Positions 1-6,539 of a stretch of DNA of 10,656 bases are shown in pieces. This DNA comes from Thermoplasmata archaeon (lineage in GTDB: Archaea > Thermoplasmatota > Thermoplasmata > Lutacidiplasmatales > UBA184). Both the position numbers and the translations under genes were made by a program. The stretch's first letter is position 1. Each line of letters opens with the position of its first letter. The stretch lies in the NCBI GenBank assembly GCA_030039715.1, contig JASHVA010000164.1:1-10656 (forward strand). The letters are read 5' to 3'. The notes under the pieces were generated by a model. It was not told where the DNA came from. It did not search any database and worked only from the letters and a program-made list of their open reading frames with translations.

Positions 1-492
1 TACGAGGCGCTCCCCGCGCACATCGATGCCATCAACGACGCGGTGCGGGGCCTCCCGCGGGAGCGAATCCGGGTCCATTACTGCTACGCGAACTCGGTGA
101 GTTCGCACAAGAACGACGCCGATTTCGCCCGTGTGCTCCCCGAGCTCGTGCGCCTTCGTGTTGGGGCGCTCAATGGCGAGTTCGCCAACCCCCAGCACGC
201 GGGCGACCTCCGCGTCCTCGCGGCGTACGCGCGGGAGCACGGCTGGCCGAAGGGCCTCGTGCTGCAGGCCGGCGTGATCGACGTGAAGACGCCGATCGTG
301 GAGCATCCCCGGACCGTCCGGATGCGGCTCGACCAGGTCGCGGACGCGATCGGTGCCGAGCACACGTGGGGGAACACGGACTGCGGGTTCGAGACGTTCA
401 TGGGGTTCAACAACGTCCCGCACGCCGTCGGCCTCCTCAAGCTCCGAGCGCTCGCCGACGGCGCCCGTCTCGACGGGTCGAAAAGGGCGTAG
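1..492 (+). CDS. MetE-family zinc methyl/alkyltransferase, C-terminal part (5' truncated)
   Basis: The reading frame is open from base 1 and ends at TAG 490-492, so the start lies outside the window and about 163 residues are visible. They match the second half of the cobalamin-independent methionine synthase (MetE C-terminal) fold. Seen in the sequence: the zinc ligands of the family, H-Y-C (His at 76-78, Cys at 82-84), a Glu in GEFANP (178-180), and Cys in TDCGF (382-384). The GVIDVKT...VEHP segment followed by TDCGFETF is typical of the short 'methionine synthase II' group. That group also includes epoxyalkane:coenzyme M transferase. The protein should activate a thiol (homocysteine or coenzyme M) on zinc and alkylate it in the cytoplasm. 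The methyl or alkyl donor cannot be told from this fragment. It precedes a paralogue at 583 but is separated from it by a promoter. Confidence 0.85.
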   Translation, partial: YEALPAHIDAINDAVRGLPRERIRVHYCYANSVSSHKNDADFARVLPELVRLRVGALNGEFANPQHAGDLRVLAAYAREHGWPKGLVLQAGVIDVKTPIVEHPRTVRMRLDQVADAIGAEHTWGNTDCGFETFMGFNNVPHAVGLLKLRALADGARLDGSKRA

Positions 493-523
493 TTTTCGGC
501 AGTTGCCGATGTAGACCTTCGGC

Positions 524-549
524 ATGATTATTAACCCGTAAATAATATC
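524..549 (+). promoter_or_regulatory. Archaeal TATA-like promoter for the gene at 583
   Basis: An AT-rich island sits in otherwise GC-rich DNA between the two MetE-like genes. It holds two possible TATA elements, ATTATTAA (527-534) and TAAATAAT (539-546). Taking about 26 bases from TATA centre to transcript start, the first would start RNA near 556 and the second near 569. Either gives a short leader before the ATG at 583. It implies that the second gene is transcribed on its own. Which box is used cannot be decided by eye. Confidence 0.55.
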
Positions 550-555
550 GCTGCT

Positions 556-571
556 GCCGCCCGCGGGCGGC
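556..571. repeat. 16-base perfect GC palindrome in the leader of the gene at 583
   Basis: GCCGCCCGCGGGCGGC reads identically on both strands. It lies between the TATA-like island and the start codon, ending 11 bases before the ATG. It could be a dimeric repressor operator overlapping the transcription start, or a short hairpin in the 5' leader. In such GC-rich DNA a palindrome of this length could also arise by chance. Confidence 0.4.
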
Positions 572-582
572 GGGGACGAAGA

Positions 583-1707
583 ATGGCGACCAAGATCTCC
601 AAGCTGCTCGGCAAACTTTTTCCGACGACTCAGGTGGGGGCGTATCCGAGGCCGAACTGGTACAACCTGGACCTTCGGGGCCGGGACTGGAAGCAGGCGT
701 GTCGCGACCCGTTCTATCGGGAGCAGTACACGGACGCGGTCGGGGCGACGCTGACCGACCAGTACCGGAGCGGGCTCGACCTGTTCGTGGACGGACGGAT
801 GTGGTACGACCGGTACGACGGGTTCATCGGCAGTTTCGCGATGTATCCGCTCGAGCGCGTCACCGGGGTCGAGATCATTCCGGAGCCGGCCGCGATGCTC
901 ACGATGATGAGCCAGATGCCGGGCTTCACGGGTGCGAGCGAGGTGTTCGGCTCGCTAATCGCGAACGCGCAGATTGTCGGGAAGGTCGAGCACAAGGGCG
1001 CGCTTCATTTCGACGAGCTGTGGAAGCTCGCGCAGTCGCTGACGACGGTGCCGGTAAAGACCGGGGAGGCGATGGGCGCGTTCGAGCTCTCTTATGTGGC
1101 CGCGAACAAGTTTTACAAGACGCAGCGGGACTTCGCTTTTGACCTCGCGAAGGTGTTCAACATCGAGCTCAAAGCCCTCGTGAAGGCCGGGGCCAAATAC
1201 GTCCAGCTCGACGACCTGGGCCACGAGTTCGCGGCGATGGCGGGCGACAAGGACGCCCTCGCGTGGGGCACCGACGTAATCAACGAGATGTTCAAGGGAG
1301 TCGATGCCTACAAGATCCTGCACGCCTGCCACGGCGGCACGCCGGCCCCGATCGGGTTCGCGCCGTACACGAAGTTCATCGCGAATATTGCGGACTGCAA
1401 GGTCGACGCCTTCGAGATGTCGATGGCCCAGACGAACTACCCCGAGGACGAGCTCAAATTGTACAAGCAGCACCTGAGCCACATGGACCTCGGGATCGGC
1501 GTCATCAGCAACAAGAACTACCTGGTCGAGGAGCCGAGCGAGATCATCGCCGGGATCCAGCGGGCCGCGAAGTACATCGACCCCGAGCGGATCTACCTCA
1601 GCACCGACTGCGGGATGATCACCTACCCGCGCGTGATGGCCCGGGCGAAGCTGCACGCGATCGTGCGGGCCGCCACCGCGCTGCGGAAGGAGCACGGGGC
1701 GTCGTAG
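583..1707 (+). CDS. MetE-like zinc methyl/alkyltransferase (core methionine synthase or alkyl:CoM transferase type)
   Basis: A complete 374-residue protein of the cobalamin-independent methionine synthase superfamily. It lacks the separate N-terminal half of full MetE, so it is a 'core' type. The N-terminus has the family opening TTQVGAYPRPNW. The zinc site is complete: His247 and Cys249 (HAC), Glu278 (FEMSM) and Cys343 (TDCGM). The expected role is zinc-activated thiol alkylation in the cytoplasm. Two readings are possible. One is a folate-independent methionine synthase, methylating homocysteine from a corrinoid or other donor. The other is an epoxyalkane:coenzyme M transferase-like enzyme, a family of similar length and the same zinc site. 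The coenzyme M operon next door on the opposite strand makes the second reading worth testing, but does not prove it. It is a diverged paralogue of the upstream partial gene. ATG 583 is chosen because the family motif begins soon after it and a promoter lies just upstream. Confidence 0.85.
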   Translation: MATKISKLLGKLFPTTQVGAYPRPNWYNLDLRGRDWKQACRDPFYREQYTDAVGATLTDQYRSGLDLFVDGRMWYDRYDGFIGSFAMYPLERVTGVEIIPEPAAMLTMMSQMPGFTGASEVFGSLIANAQIVGKVEHKGALHFDELWKLAQSLTTVPVKTGEAMGAFELSYVAANKFYKTQRDFAFDLAKVFNIELKALVKAGAKYVQLDDLGHEFAAMAGDKDALAWGTDVINEMFKGVDAYKILHACHGGTPAPIGFAPYTKFIANIADCKVDAFEMSMAQTNYPEDELKLYKQHLSHMDLGIGVISNKNYLVEEPSEIIAGIQRAAKYIDPERIYLSTDCGMITYPRVMARAKLHAIVRAATALRKEHGAS

Positions 1708-1726
1708 GGCGTGTCCGAACGCCAGC

Positions 1727-1754
1727 GGGCCGGGCGGGACCTTCCGGCCGGCCC
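1727..1754. terminator. Inverted repeat between convergent genes
   Basis: GGGCCGG (1727-1733) and CCGGCCC (1748-1754) can pair as a 7-bp stem, in the 49-base gap between the plus-strand gene ending at 1707 and the minus-strand gene ending at 1757. A smaller hairpin, GGCGT/ACGCC, spans 1708-1723. Neither is followed by a T tract. A role in separating converging transcripts is only suggested by position. Confidence 0.25.
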
Positions 1755-1756
1755 AC

Positions 1757-2968
1757 TCACTCGCGACGGAGCGGGAGGGTAGATTCGGCGCTCTCCATCA
1801 TCCAGGGGACCTCCGGGGCGATCCCGCCCCCTGTGAGGTAGAGGAGCACCCGCTCGCCCGACCGAAGGAGACCTTCTCGACGCAGCGCGGCGAGCCCGGC
1901 GATCGTCGCCGCGCCCTCGAGCCCGGTCACGAGGCCGGTGGTTGCCGCCCGTCGCTCGGCCGCGCGGATCTCCCGCTCGGGCACGGCGACCCCCGTGCCG
2001 CCGGACCATCGTACCGCCTCGATCACCCGCTCGGAGGAGAATGGCGCGGGGACGGTGAGCCCGCCCACGAACTCGAGCGGCGGGGGGACCGGCTCGGCCC
2101 GGGAGCGACCCTCGCGCAACGCCCGCACGATCGGCGCGCATTCCGCCGCCTGTACGGGCAGGAGCCGCGGGATAGCCTCGATCCACCCGAGCGCCCGCAG
2201 CTCGGTGAAAGCCTTGAAAATCCCGACGAGCCCGAGCCCGCCACCGGTCGGGTAGACGATCGCGTCGGGGAGCCCGGCGGCACCGAACCGGTCGAATATC
2301 TCGAACGCCATCGTCTTGGTCCCCTCCACGCGGTACGGCTCCCGCATCGTCGAGAGGTCGATTGACCCCCGTCCCGGCTCCTGCTCGAGGGCCGCGGCGC
2401 GCGCGTCGGCGATCGAGCCACGGACCGTCCGGACCTGGGCGCCGAACGCCCTGCAGGCGAGGGCGAGCTCGGGACGGGCCTCCTCGGTGAGATAGACCCG
2501 GACCTCGACTCCCGCGCGGGCCCCGTACGCCGCCGCCGCGACGCCGGCGTTCCCCGTGCTAGGTAGAAAGACGGACCGCGCGCCCAGTTCCGCCGCGCGC
2601 GAGATGGCGACCGACATCTCCCGGGCCTTGAACGCCCCGGTCGGCAGCGCCCCGTCGTTCTTCGCCCAGAGGTCGAGATCGTCGGCGCCCTCGACGTCGG
2701 CGAGCGGCAGGACGCCGGTCTCGGGCTCGCCCAGGGACGCGATCGCGCGGCTCGCACGGACCGGCAGCAATTCTCGGTATCGCCAGACGCCGCCGGGGCG
2801 AGTGCGCCAGTGTTCGGGCCGGAACCCGGGCGGGGCGTCCTCTAGCCGGTAAGTCGCGAGGAGCGCATGGCCGCAGGTAGGGCAGACCCCGATCAGCCGG
2901 TCGGCCTCGACGAGCGTACAGCACGCCCGGCACTCGAGACCCGAGAGTAGTGAGACGCCGTCGATCAT
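1757..2968 (-). CDS. Threonine synthase paralogue, candidate cysteate synthase
   Basis: A 403-residue fold-type II PLP enzyme of the threonine synthase family. It begins with a zinc ribbon (C13-x2-C16 and C29-x2-C32), as in archaeal threonine synthases. The PLP lysine is Lys114 in LPTGAFKARE. The phosphate-cofactor loop is STGNAG (137-142), with a second glycine-rich loop, PTGGGLG, in the large domain. The lysine motif departs from the usual threonine synthase NPTGSFKDRG, with Asn, Ser, Asp and Gly replaced. Its ATG overlaps the comE stop by four bases (ATGA, 2965-2968), so it is the third gene of a comD-comE operon. In Methanosarcinales a threonine synthase paralogue acts as cysteate synthase, converting O-phosphoserine and sulfite to L-cysteate, which is transaminated to sulfopyruvate, the ComDE substrate. 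Linkage to comDE makes that function more likely here than threonine synthesis. The family assignment is firm; the cysteate role is inference. Confidence 0.85.
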   Translation of the reverse strand: MIDGVSLLSGLECRACCTLVEADRLIGVCPTCGHALLATYRLEDAPPGFRPEHWRTRPGGVWRYRELLPVRASRAIASLGEPETGVLPLADVEGADDLDLWAKNDGALPTGAFKAREMSVAISRAAELGARSVFLPSTGNAGVAAAAYGARAGVEVRVYLTEEARPELALACRAFGAQVRTVRGSIADARAAALEQEPGRGSIDLSTMREPYRVEGTKTMAFEIFDRFGAAGLPDAIVYPTGGGLGLVGIFKAFTELRALGWIEAIPRLLPVQAAECAPIVRALREGRSRAEPVPPPLEFVGGLTVPAPFSSERVIEAVRWSGGTGVAVPEREIRAAERRAATTGLVTGLEGAATIAGLAALRREGLLRSGERVLLYLTGGGIAPEVPWMMESAESTLPLRRE

Positions 2969-3549
2969 CGGCTCCGCCCCCGCGGAGCCGTGGGGCGCGG
3001 CACGCGCCGACGGGACGCGGCCCGGGCACGGAACCGATCTCTGAGGGTCGGTCCGTCGAGCGGAACGACCGGAACGTCCGCGTTTCCCGGCTCGATCCGG
3101 GCGACGACGACGGCCGGTCCGCGCCCCGTGGCGGCCCGTAGGAGCGCCCGAGGGTCCCGGACGACCCGCACGCGGCGCACGCCAGCGCCGGCCGCGATCC
3201 GATCGAGGCGGGCGCCCGAGGAGGTGGCTGTCGGCTGGTCTCCGGTGCTGCCGTGCACACCGTTGTCGAGGACCACGAGGATAAGGTTCGGCGGCGCGTA
3301 CCGCGCGAACGTCGCGAACGTGCCGAGGTTCATGAGCACGGACCCGTCCCCGTCGATGGCCACTACGCGCTCTCGGACTCCGAGCGCGACCCCGATCCCG
3401 ATGGAACTCGCCAGGCCCATCGAGCCGAGCATGTAGAAGTTCTCGGGGGCGTCGGCCGCGTGGTACATCTCCCGGCTCGGATAGCCGAGGTTCACGACCC
3501 TCAACCCCGGGACTCCGGCGAGAGCCCGCAGCGCGGCGAGTCGCCTCAC
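2965..3549 (-). CDS. comE: Sulfopyruvate decarboxylase, beta subunit
   Basis: A 194-residue thiamine-diphosphate-binding subunit. With the alpha subunit it decarboxylates 3-sulfopyruvate to sulfoacetaldehyde, the last carbon-skeleton step of coenzyme M synthesis. Seen: the ThDP/Mg motif GDGS at residues 67-70, followed by LDN at 94-96 and then GVHGSTGDQPT, a segment shared by the sulfopyruvate and phosphonopyruvate decarboxylases. The N-terminal NLGYPSREMYHAAD and LGSMGLASSIG stretches also fit. The start is GTG 3549-3547, chosen because it overlaps the comD stop as GTGA and gives the usual size for the separate subunit; no alternative fits better. The end overlaps the next gene by ATGA. An Arg-rich tail of about 25 residues follows the domain. 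Phosphonopyruvate decarboxylase is the main alternative. However, no PEP mutase is nearby, and the split two-gene form with a threonine-synthase paralogue favours sulfopyruvate. Confidence 0.85.
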   Translation of the reverse strand: MRRLAALRALAGVPGLRVVNLGYPSREMYHAADAPENFYMLGSMGLASSIGIGVALGVRERVVAIDGDGSVLMNLGTFATFARYAPPNLILVVLDNGVHGSTGDQPTATSSGARLDRIAAGAGVRRVRVVRDPRALLRAATGRGPAVVVARIEPGNADVPVVPLDGPTLRDRFRARAASRRRVPRPTAPRGRSR

Positions 3550-4073
3550 TCTCCCTCCGGGGGCAGGACGACTGCGACCGCACGACTTTCGGCGCGGGCG
3601 CGACGGACCGCCCGCTCGGCCACCGGGGCATCGCGGGCCGCGCGGACCGTCACCCGTGGAATGTCGAGCGCCCGCAGGATGCTGACGTAGGCCCGGCCCA
3701 TCGGGCGCTGAGCGGCGATAAACTCGGTCGGACCCCCGCGCGCTCCGACGATGAGGACTAGCGGGAGGCGGTAGAATCCGGTCAACGAGGCGAGCGCGTT
3801 CGCCGAGTTGCCGATCCCAGAGTTCTGAAGCAGGAGGGCCGGCGTCCGGCCGGCGAGCGCGGCGCCCGCGCAGAGTCCCACCCCTTCCTCCTCCCGGGTC
3901 GCGTCGATCACGGCGATCCCGTTCTCGGCGAGGGCGTGGCTCACCCCCGCGACGATGCCGCATGCGACCGTCGCCGCGAAGTCGATGCCCGCTCGGCGCA
4001 ACGCCCGGGCGAGCTTGCGATCGCGGGTGGTCACGGAAGCCGTGCCGCTCCCCAGGCCGGTCGTCGCCCGCAC
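3546..4073 (-). CDS. comD: Sulfopyruvate decarboxylase, alpha subunit
   Basis: The pyrimidine-binding subunit of the same ThDP enzyme, 175 residues from GTG 4073 or 162 from GTG 4034. Seen: AGIDF near residue 28, the catalytic-glutamate segment TREEEG (59-64), CAGAALAG, the highly characteristic QNSGIGNS (83-90), and PMGRAY. This pattern closely matches archaeal ComD. It is the first gene of the comD-comE-threonine-synthase-like operon and ends in a GTGA overlap with comE, so the two subunits are probably made by coupled translation. Neither start has a strong Shine-Dalgarno sequence. GTG 4034 aligns better with the usual ComD N-terminus, while 4073 lies nearer the promoter; I report the longer form. 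It is divergent from the marR-MFS pair and shares its promoter region. Confidence 0.85.
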   Translation of the reverse strand: MRATTGLGSGTASVTTRDRKLARALRRAGIDFAATVACGIVAGVSHALAENGIAVIDATREEEGVGLCAGAALAGRTPALLLQNSGIGNSANALASLTGFYRLPLVLIVGARGGPTEFIAAQRPMGRAYVSILRALDIPRVTVRAARDAPVAERAVRRARAESRAVAVVLPPEGE

Positions 4074-4123
4074 CCCAGCGACCGACGACGGGCGAACCGC
4101 CGCGGCCTCGCACTCCCCAACTT

Positions 4124-4141
4124 CCTAAACTTATTTAATAA
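4124..4141. promoter_or_regulatory. Shared divergent promoter island (TATA/BRE-like)
   Basis: The only AT-rich stretch in the gap between comD and the MarR gene is CTAAACTTATTTAATAA. On the plus strand, TTATTTAATA (4131-4140), preceded by the BRE-like CCTAAAC, centres about 26 bases before the ATG at 4162, predicting a leaderless or nearly leaderless mRNA. Read on the minus strand, TTAAATAA makes an equally good TATA box and would start comD RNA near 4105-4110. One island may therefore serve both directions and would be a natural target for the MarR protein. Confidence 0.65.
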
Positions 4142-4161
4142 CCCGCGCATCGGGACGCGCC

Positions 4162-4635
4162 ATGCCCCCGCGGCGGAGGCGGAGCGAACGGCTCGACTAT
4201 CCCGGTCCTTGGGAGACGTTCCGCCGCGCCTTCGTCGCGATCCGCATCGAGTGCGCACGCATCGTGGGCCGGTACGGCTTGCTCTACACGGAGTACCGCG
4301 CGCTCACGGTCTGTCGCGCCGGGCCGGTCACGCCGGGATTCCTCGCCCTGGACCTCGGGGTGACGGCGGCCGCGGCGACGGGCATCGTCGCGCGCCTTCG
4401 GCGTCGCGGCTGGGTCCGCACACGCCCCCACCCCCGCGACCGGCGGGCGACATGGGTCGAGCTCACGCCCGCGGGGCGCCGCCGGGAGCACGCGAGCCGC
4501 CGCGCCTGGACGACGCGCCTGCAGCAGATCTCCTCCGACCTCGACGCCGAGGAGCTTGCGGCGTTCGAGCGCAGCCTGCGGGCGGTCGACCTCGTCCTCC
4601 GCGAAACTTCGCTCTCGCCGACCGCGAGGAGGTAG
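4162..4635 (+). CDS. MarR-family transcriptional regulator
   Basis: A 157-residue winged-helix protein of MarR type, within the usual size range. Residues from about 45 to 70 form the helix-turn-helix entry (LYTEYRALTVCRAG, then LALDLGVTAAAATGIVARL as the recognition helices). The wing follows as RRRGWVRTRPHPRDRRA...VELTPAGRR, the RxxHPxDRR + LTxxGR signature of MarR. The C-terminal helices form the dimer interface. The start is ATG 4162, supported by a TATA box about 26 bases upstream. It lies 10 bases before an MFS exporter gene, the standard pairing of a ligand-sensing repressor with an efflux pump. Its position next to the divergent comDE promoter means that it may regulate both directions. 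The ligand is unknown. Confidence 0.85.
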   Translation: MPPRRRRSERLDYPGPWETFRRAFVAIRIECARIVGRYGLLYTEYRALTVCRAGPVTPGFLALDLGVTAAAATGIVARLRRRGWVRTRPHPRDRRATWVELTPAGRRREHASRRAWTTRLQQISSDLDAEELAAFERSLRAVDLVLRETSLSPTARR

Positions 4636-4645
4636 CGTCCTTCGG

Positions 4646-6430
4646 GTGGTCGCGTACAAGTGGGTCGTGCTGACGAACACGACGCTCGGCCTCCTCATGG
4701 CGAGCGCGAACTCGACGATCATCCTGATCGCGCTCCCCGCCATCTTCCGCGGGCTCGACGTCTACCCCTTCGCCCCCGACGCGTTTGTGGTCCTGCTCTG
4801 GTCGCTCCTCATCTTCGGCGTGGTGACCGCGACGCTCGTAGTGAGCGTCGGACGACTCTCCGACGTTTACGGGCGGGCCCGCATGTACAATGCCGGTTTC
4901 GCGATCTTCACGATCGGGTCAATACTCCTCTTCGCGCTCCCGAACACGGGGATTCTTGGCGGCTGGGAGCTCGTCGGGTTCCGGCTCATCCAGGGGATCG
5001 GCGCCTCCTTCATCTTCGCGAACGCGGCGGCCCTCATCGCGGACGCCTTCCCCCCCGACGAACGGGGACGCGCGCTGGGAATCAATCAGGTGGCGGCCGT
5101 GGGCGGCGCCGTGCTCGGCCTCGTCCTCGGGGGCGTGCTCTCGGCGGCGCCCGCCGCGCACCTCGGGCCGGTCATGATTGACGGATGGCGTTACGTCTTC
5201 CTTGTCAGCGTCCCCGTAGGAGTGTTCGGGACGTACTGGGCGTACCGCCGGCTTCGGGAAACCGCGGTCCTCGGCTCGAGGAGCAGGGTCGACATCCCGG
5301 GGAACATCACCTTCGGTGCCGGCCTCACTCTCCTGCTCGCCGGTCTCACCTACAGCCTGATCCCGTACGGCTCGTCGAGCAACGGCTGGTCGAACCCGTG
5401 GGTCTGGACCGGCGTCCTCGGCGGGCTTGCGCTCCTCGGAGCGTTCCTTGTGATCGAGCGCCGGACGAAGAACGCGATGTTCGACCTCGCGCTCTTCCGC
5501 AACCGAGCGTTCTTCTCCGGCAACATCGCGGCGATGCTCGGTTGGATGGCCCTCGGCGGTCTCCAGTTCATGCTGATTCTCTGGTTCCAGGGGATTTGGC
5601 TGCCGCTGCACGGTTACGCGTTCAGCGTGACTCCGTTCTGGGCCGGGATCTACATGCTCCCGATGATGGGCGGCATCATCGTGTTCGCACCGCTCAGCGG
5701 AGCGCTCAGTAATCGGCTGGGGCCCCGCTTCCTGAGCACGCTCGGCCTCGGCATCGCGGCCGTCGGCTTCCTCGGGCTGCTGACGCTCTCGTACGACTTC
5801 GCCTACTGGCAGATGGCGACGATCCTCTTCGTCCTCGGCTGCGGGATGGGCACGTTCGGCCCGCCGAACACGGCGGCGGTGATGAACAGCGTACCGCCGA
5901 GCTCCCGGGGCGCGGCGAGCGGCATGCTGACGACGCTCCAGAACTCGGGGCAGATCCTCTCGCTCGCGATCTTCTTCAGCGTGCTGATCGGGATCTTTTC
6001 CGGGCAACTCGGCGGCTCCTTCTCCACGGCCCTCGCCGGCGTCGGACTTCCCTCGGGGAACGTCCCGCTTCTCACCGGCGTCGTGGTCCAGGACCCTACC
6101 GGGGCGATCTTCGGCGCGTTCCTCGGCATCAACCCGATGTCGATTTTCCTCACGGCGCTCAACACCTCCCATCCGACCGGCTGGACGACGGTCCAACCCG
6201 GCTCCGCTGCTTGGAACACTCTCACCTCGACCCGCTTCTTCCCCCAGGCGGTCGCGCCCGCCTTCCAGACCGGCGTGCGGTCGGCGTTCCTGGTCGCGTT
6301 CGGGATCACGGCGGCCGCCACCGTCGTCTCGGCGCTCCGGGGTCGCCCCTACCTCCACGAGGAGGCCCACGTCACGACGACCGAGCCGCCCCGGCCCGAA
6401 GCCGGGACGTTGGCCGGAGGTTCGAAGTGA
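4646..6430 (+). CDS. MFS exporter, DHA2 (14-TM, EmrB/QacA) type
   Basis: A 594-residue major facilitator protein of the drug:H+ antiporter-2 kind. TM1 starts almost at once (KWVVLTNTTLGLLMASANST..., the equivalent of the LDxTIVNVALP motif of DHA2 proteins, here NSTIILIALPAIF). Motif A, GRLSDVYGRARMY, lies in the loop after TM2. The GGxxLGLVLGG region in TM5 is present as GGAVLGLVLGG. Hydrophobic segments continue to about residue 570, with a long extracytoplasmic loop before the last helix. The hydrophilic tail is short and cytoplasmic. I place the start at GTG 4646, since the upstream in-frame codons overlap the MarR gene and TM1 begins six codons later. A GAGGAGG ribosome site at 4626-4632 overlaps the marR stop and is somewhat far away, so coupling is likely. 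It probably exports an amphiphilic or anionic compound under MarR control. The substrate is unknown. Confidence 0.9.
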   Translation: MVAYKWVVLTNTTLGLLMASANSTIILIALPAIFRGLDVYPFAPDAFVVLLWSLLIFGVVTATLVVSVGRLSDVYGRARMYNAGFAIFTIGSILLFALPNTGILGGWELVGFRLIQGIGASFIFANAAALIADAFPPDERGRALGINQVAAVGGAVLGLVLGGVLSAAPAAHLGPVMIDGWRYVFLVSVPVGVFGTYWAYRRLRETAVLGSRSRVDIPGNITFGAGLTLLLAGLTYSLIPYGSSSNGWSNPWVWTGVLGGLALLGAFLVIERRTKNAMFDLALFRNRAFFSGNIAAMLGWMALGGLQFMLILWFQGIWLPLHGYAFSVTPFWAGIYMLPMMGGIIVFAPLSGALSNRLGPRFLSTLGLGIAAVGFLGLLTLSYDFAYWQMATILFVLGCGMGTFGPPNTAAVMNSVPPSSRGAASGMLTTLQNSGQILSLAIFFSVLIGIFSGQLGGSFSTALAGVGLPSGNVPLLTGVVVQDPTGAIFGAFLGINPMSIFLTALNTSHPTGWTTVQPGSAAWNTLTSTRFFPQAVAPAFQTGVRSAFLVAFGITAAATVVSALRGRPYLHEEAHVTTTEPPRPEAGTLAGGSK

Positions 6431-6434
6431 GCTG

Positions 6435-6452
6435 CCCGAGCCCGGCCTCGGG
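6435..6452 (+). terminator. Hairpin just after the MFS stop
   Basis: CCCGAG (6435-6440) and CTCGGG (6447-6452) form a 6-bp stem with a 6-base loop, starting 5 bases after the MFS stop codon. No T-rich run follows, so this would be an atypical archaeal terminator. It may equally be chance in GC-rich DNA. Confidence 0.2.
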
Positions 6453-6539
6453 AGGTCCGAGTCGCCCGGGCGCCGACGCGGCCGCGCAACCCTTTTCGTT
6501 CGGTCCGACTTCGGGCGGAAACGACGGGGGTGCCGAGCG

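Noticed and set aside
955..1695. Long open frame antisense to the second MetE-like gene
   Set aside because: It mirrors the GC-rich coding strand and shows no recognisable domain. The plus-strand gene has a complete zinc site and family motifs.
1703..1715. 13-base sequence CGTAGGGCGTGTC repeated at 7630-7642, both copies spanning a TAG stop
   Set aside because: About one such match is expected by chance in a window of this size and composition, and the flanks do not match.
2969..3631. Upstream extension of the threonine-synthase-like frame to 3631
   Set aside because: It runs out of frame through comE and comD, and the extra residues are low-complexity Arg/Pro-rich. The ATG at 2968 precedes the zinc ribbon and overlaps the comE stop.
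2965..4073. comDE read as phosphonopyruvate decarboxylase
   Set aside because: The motifs cannot fully exclude it, but there is no PEP mutase nearby and the split subunits sit with a threonine-synthase paralogue, which fits coenzyme M synthesis better.
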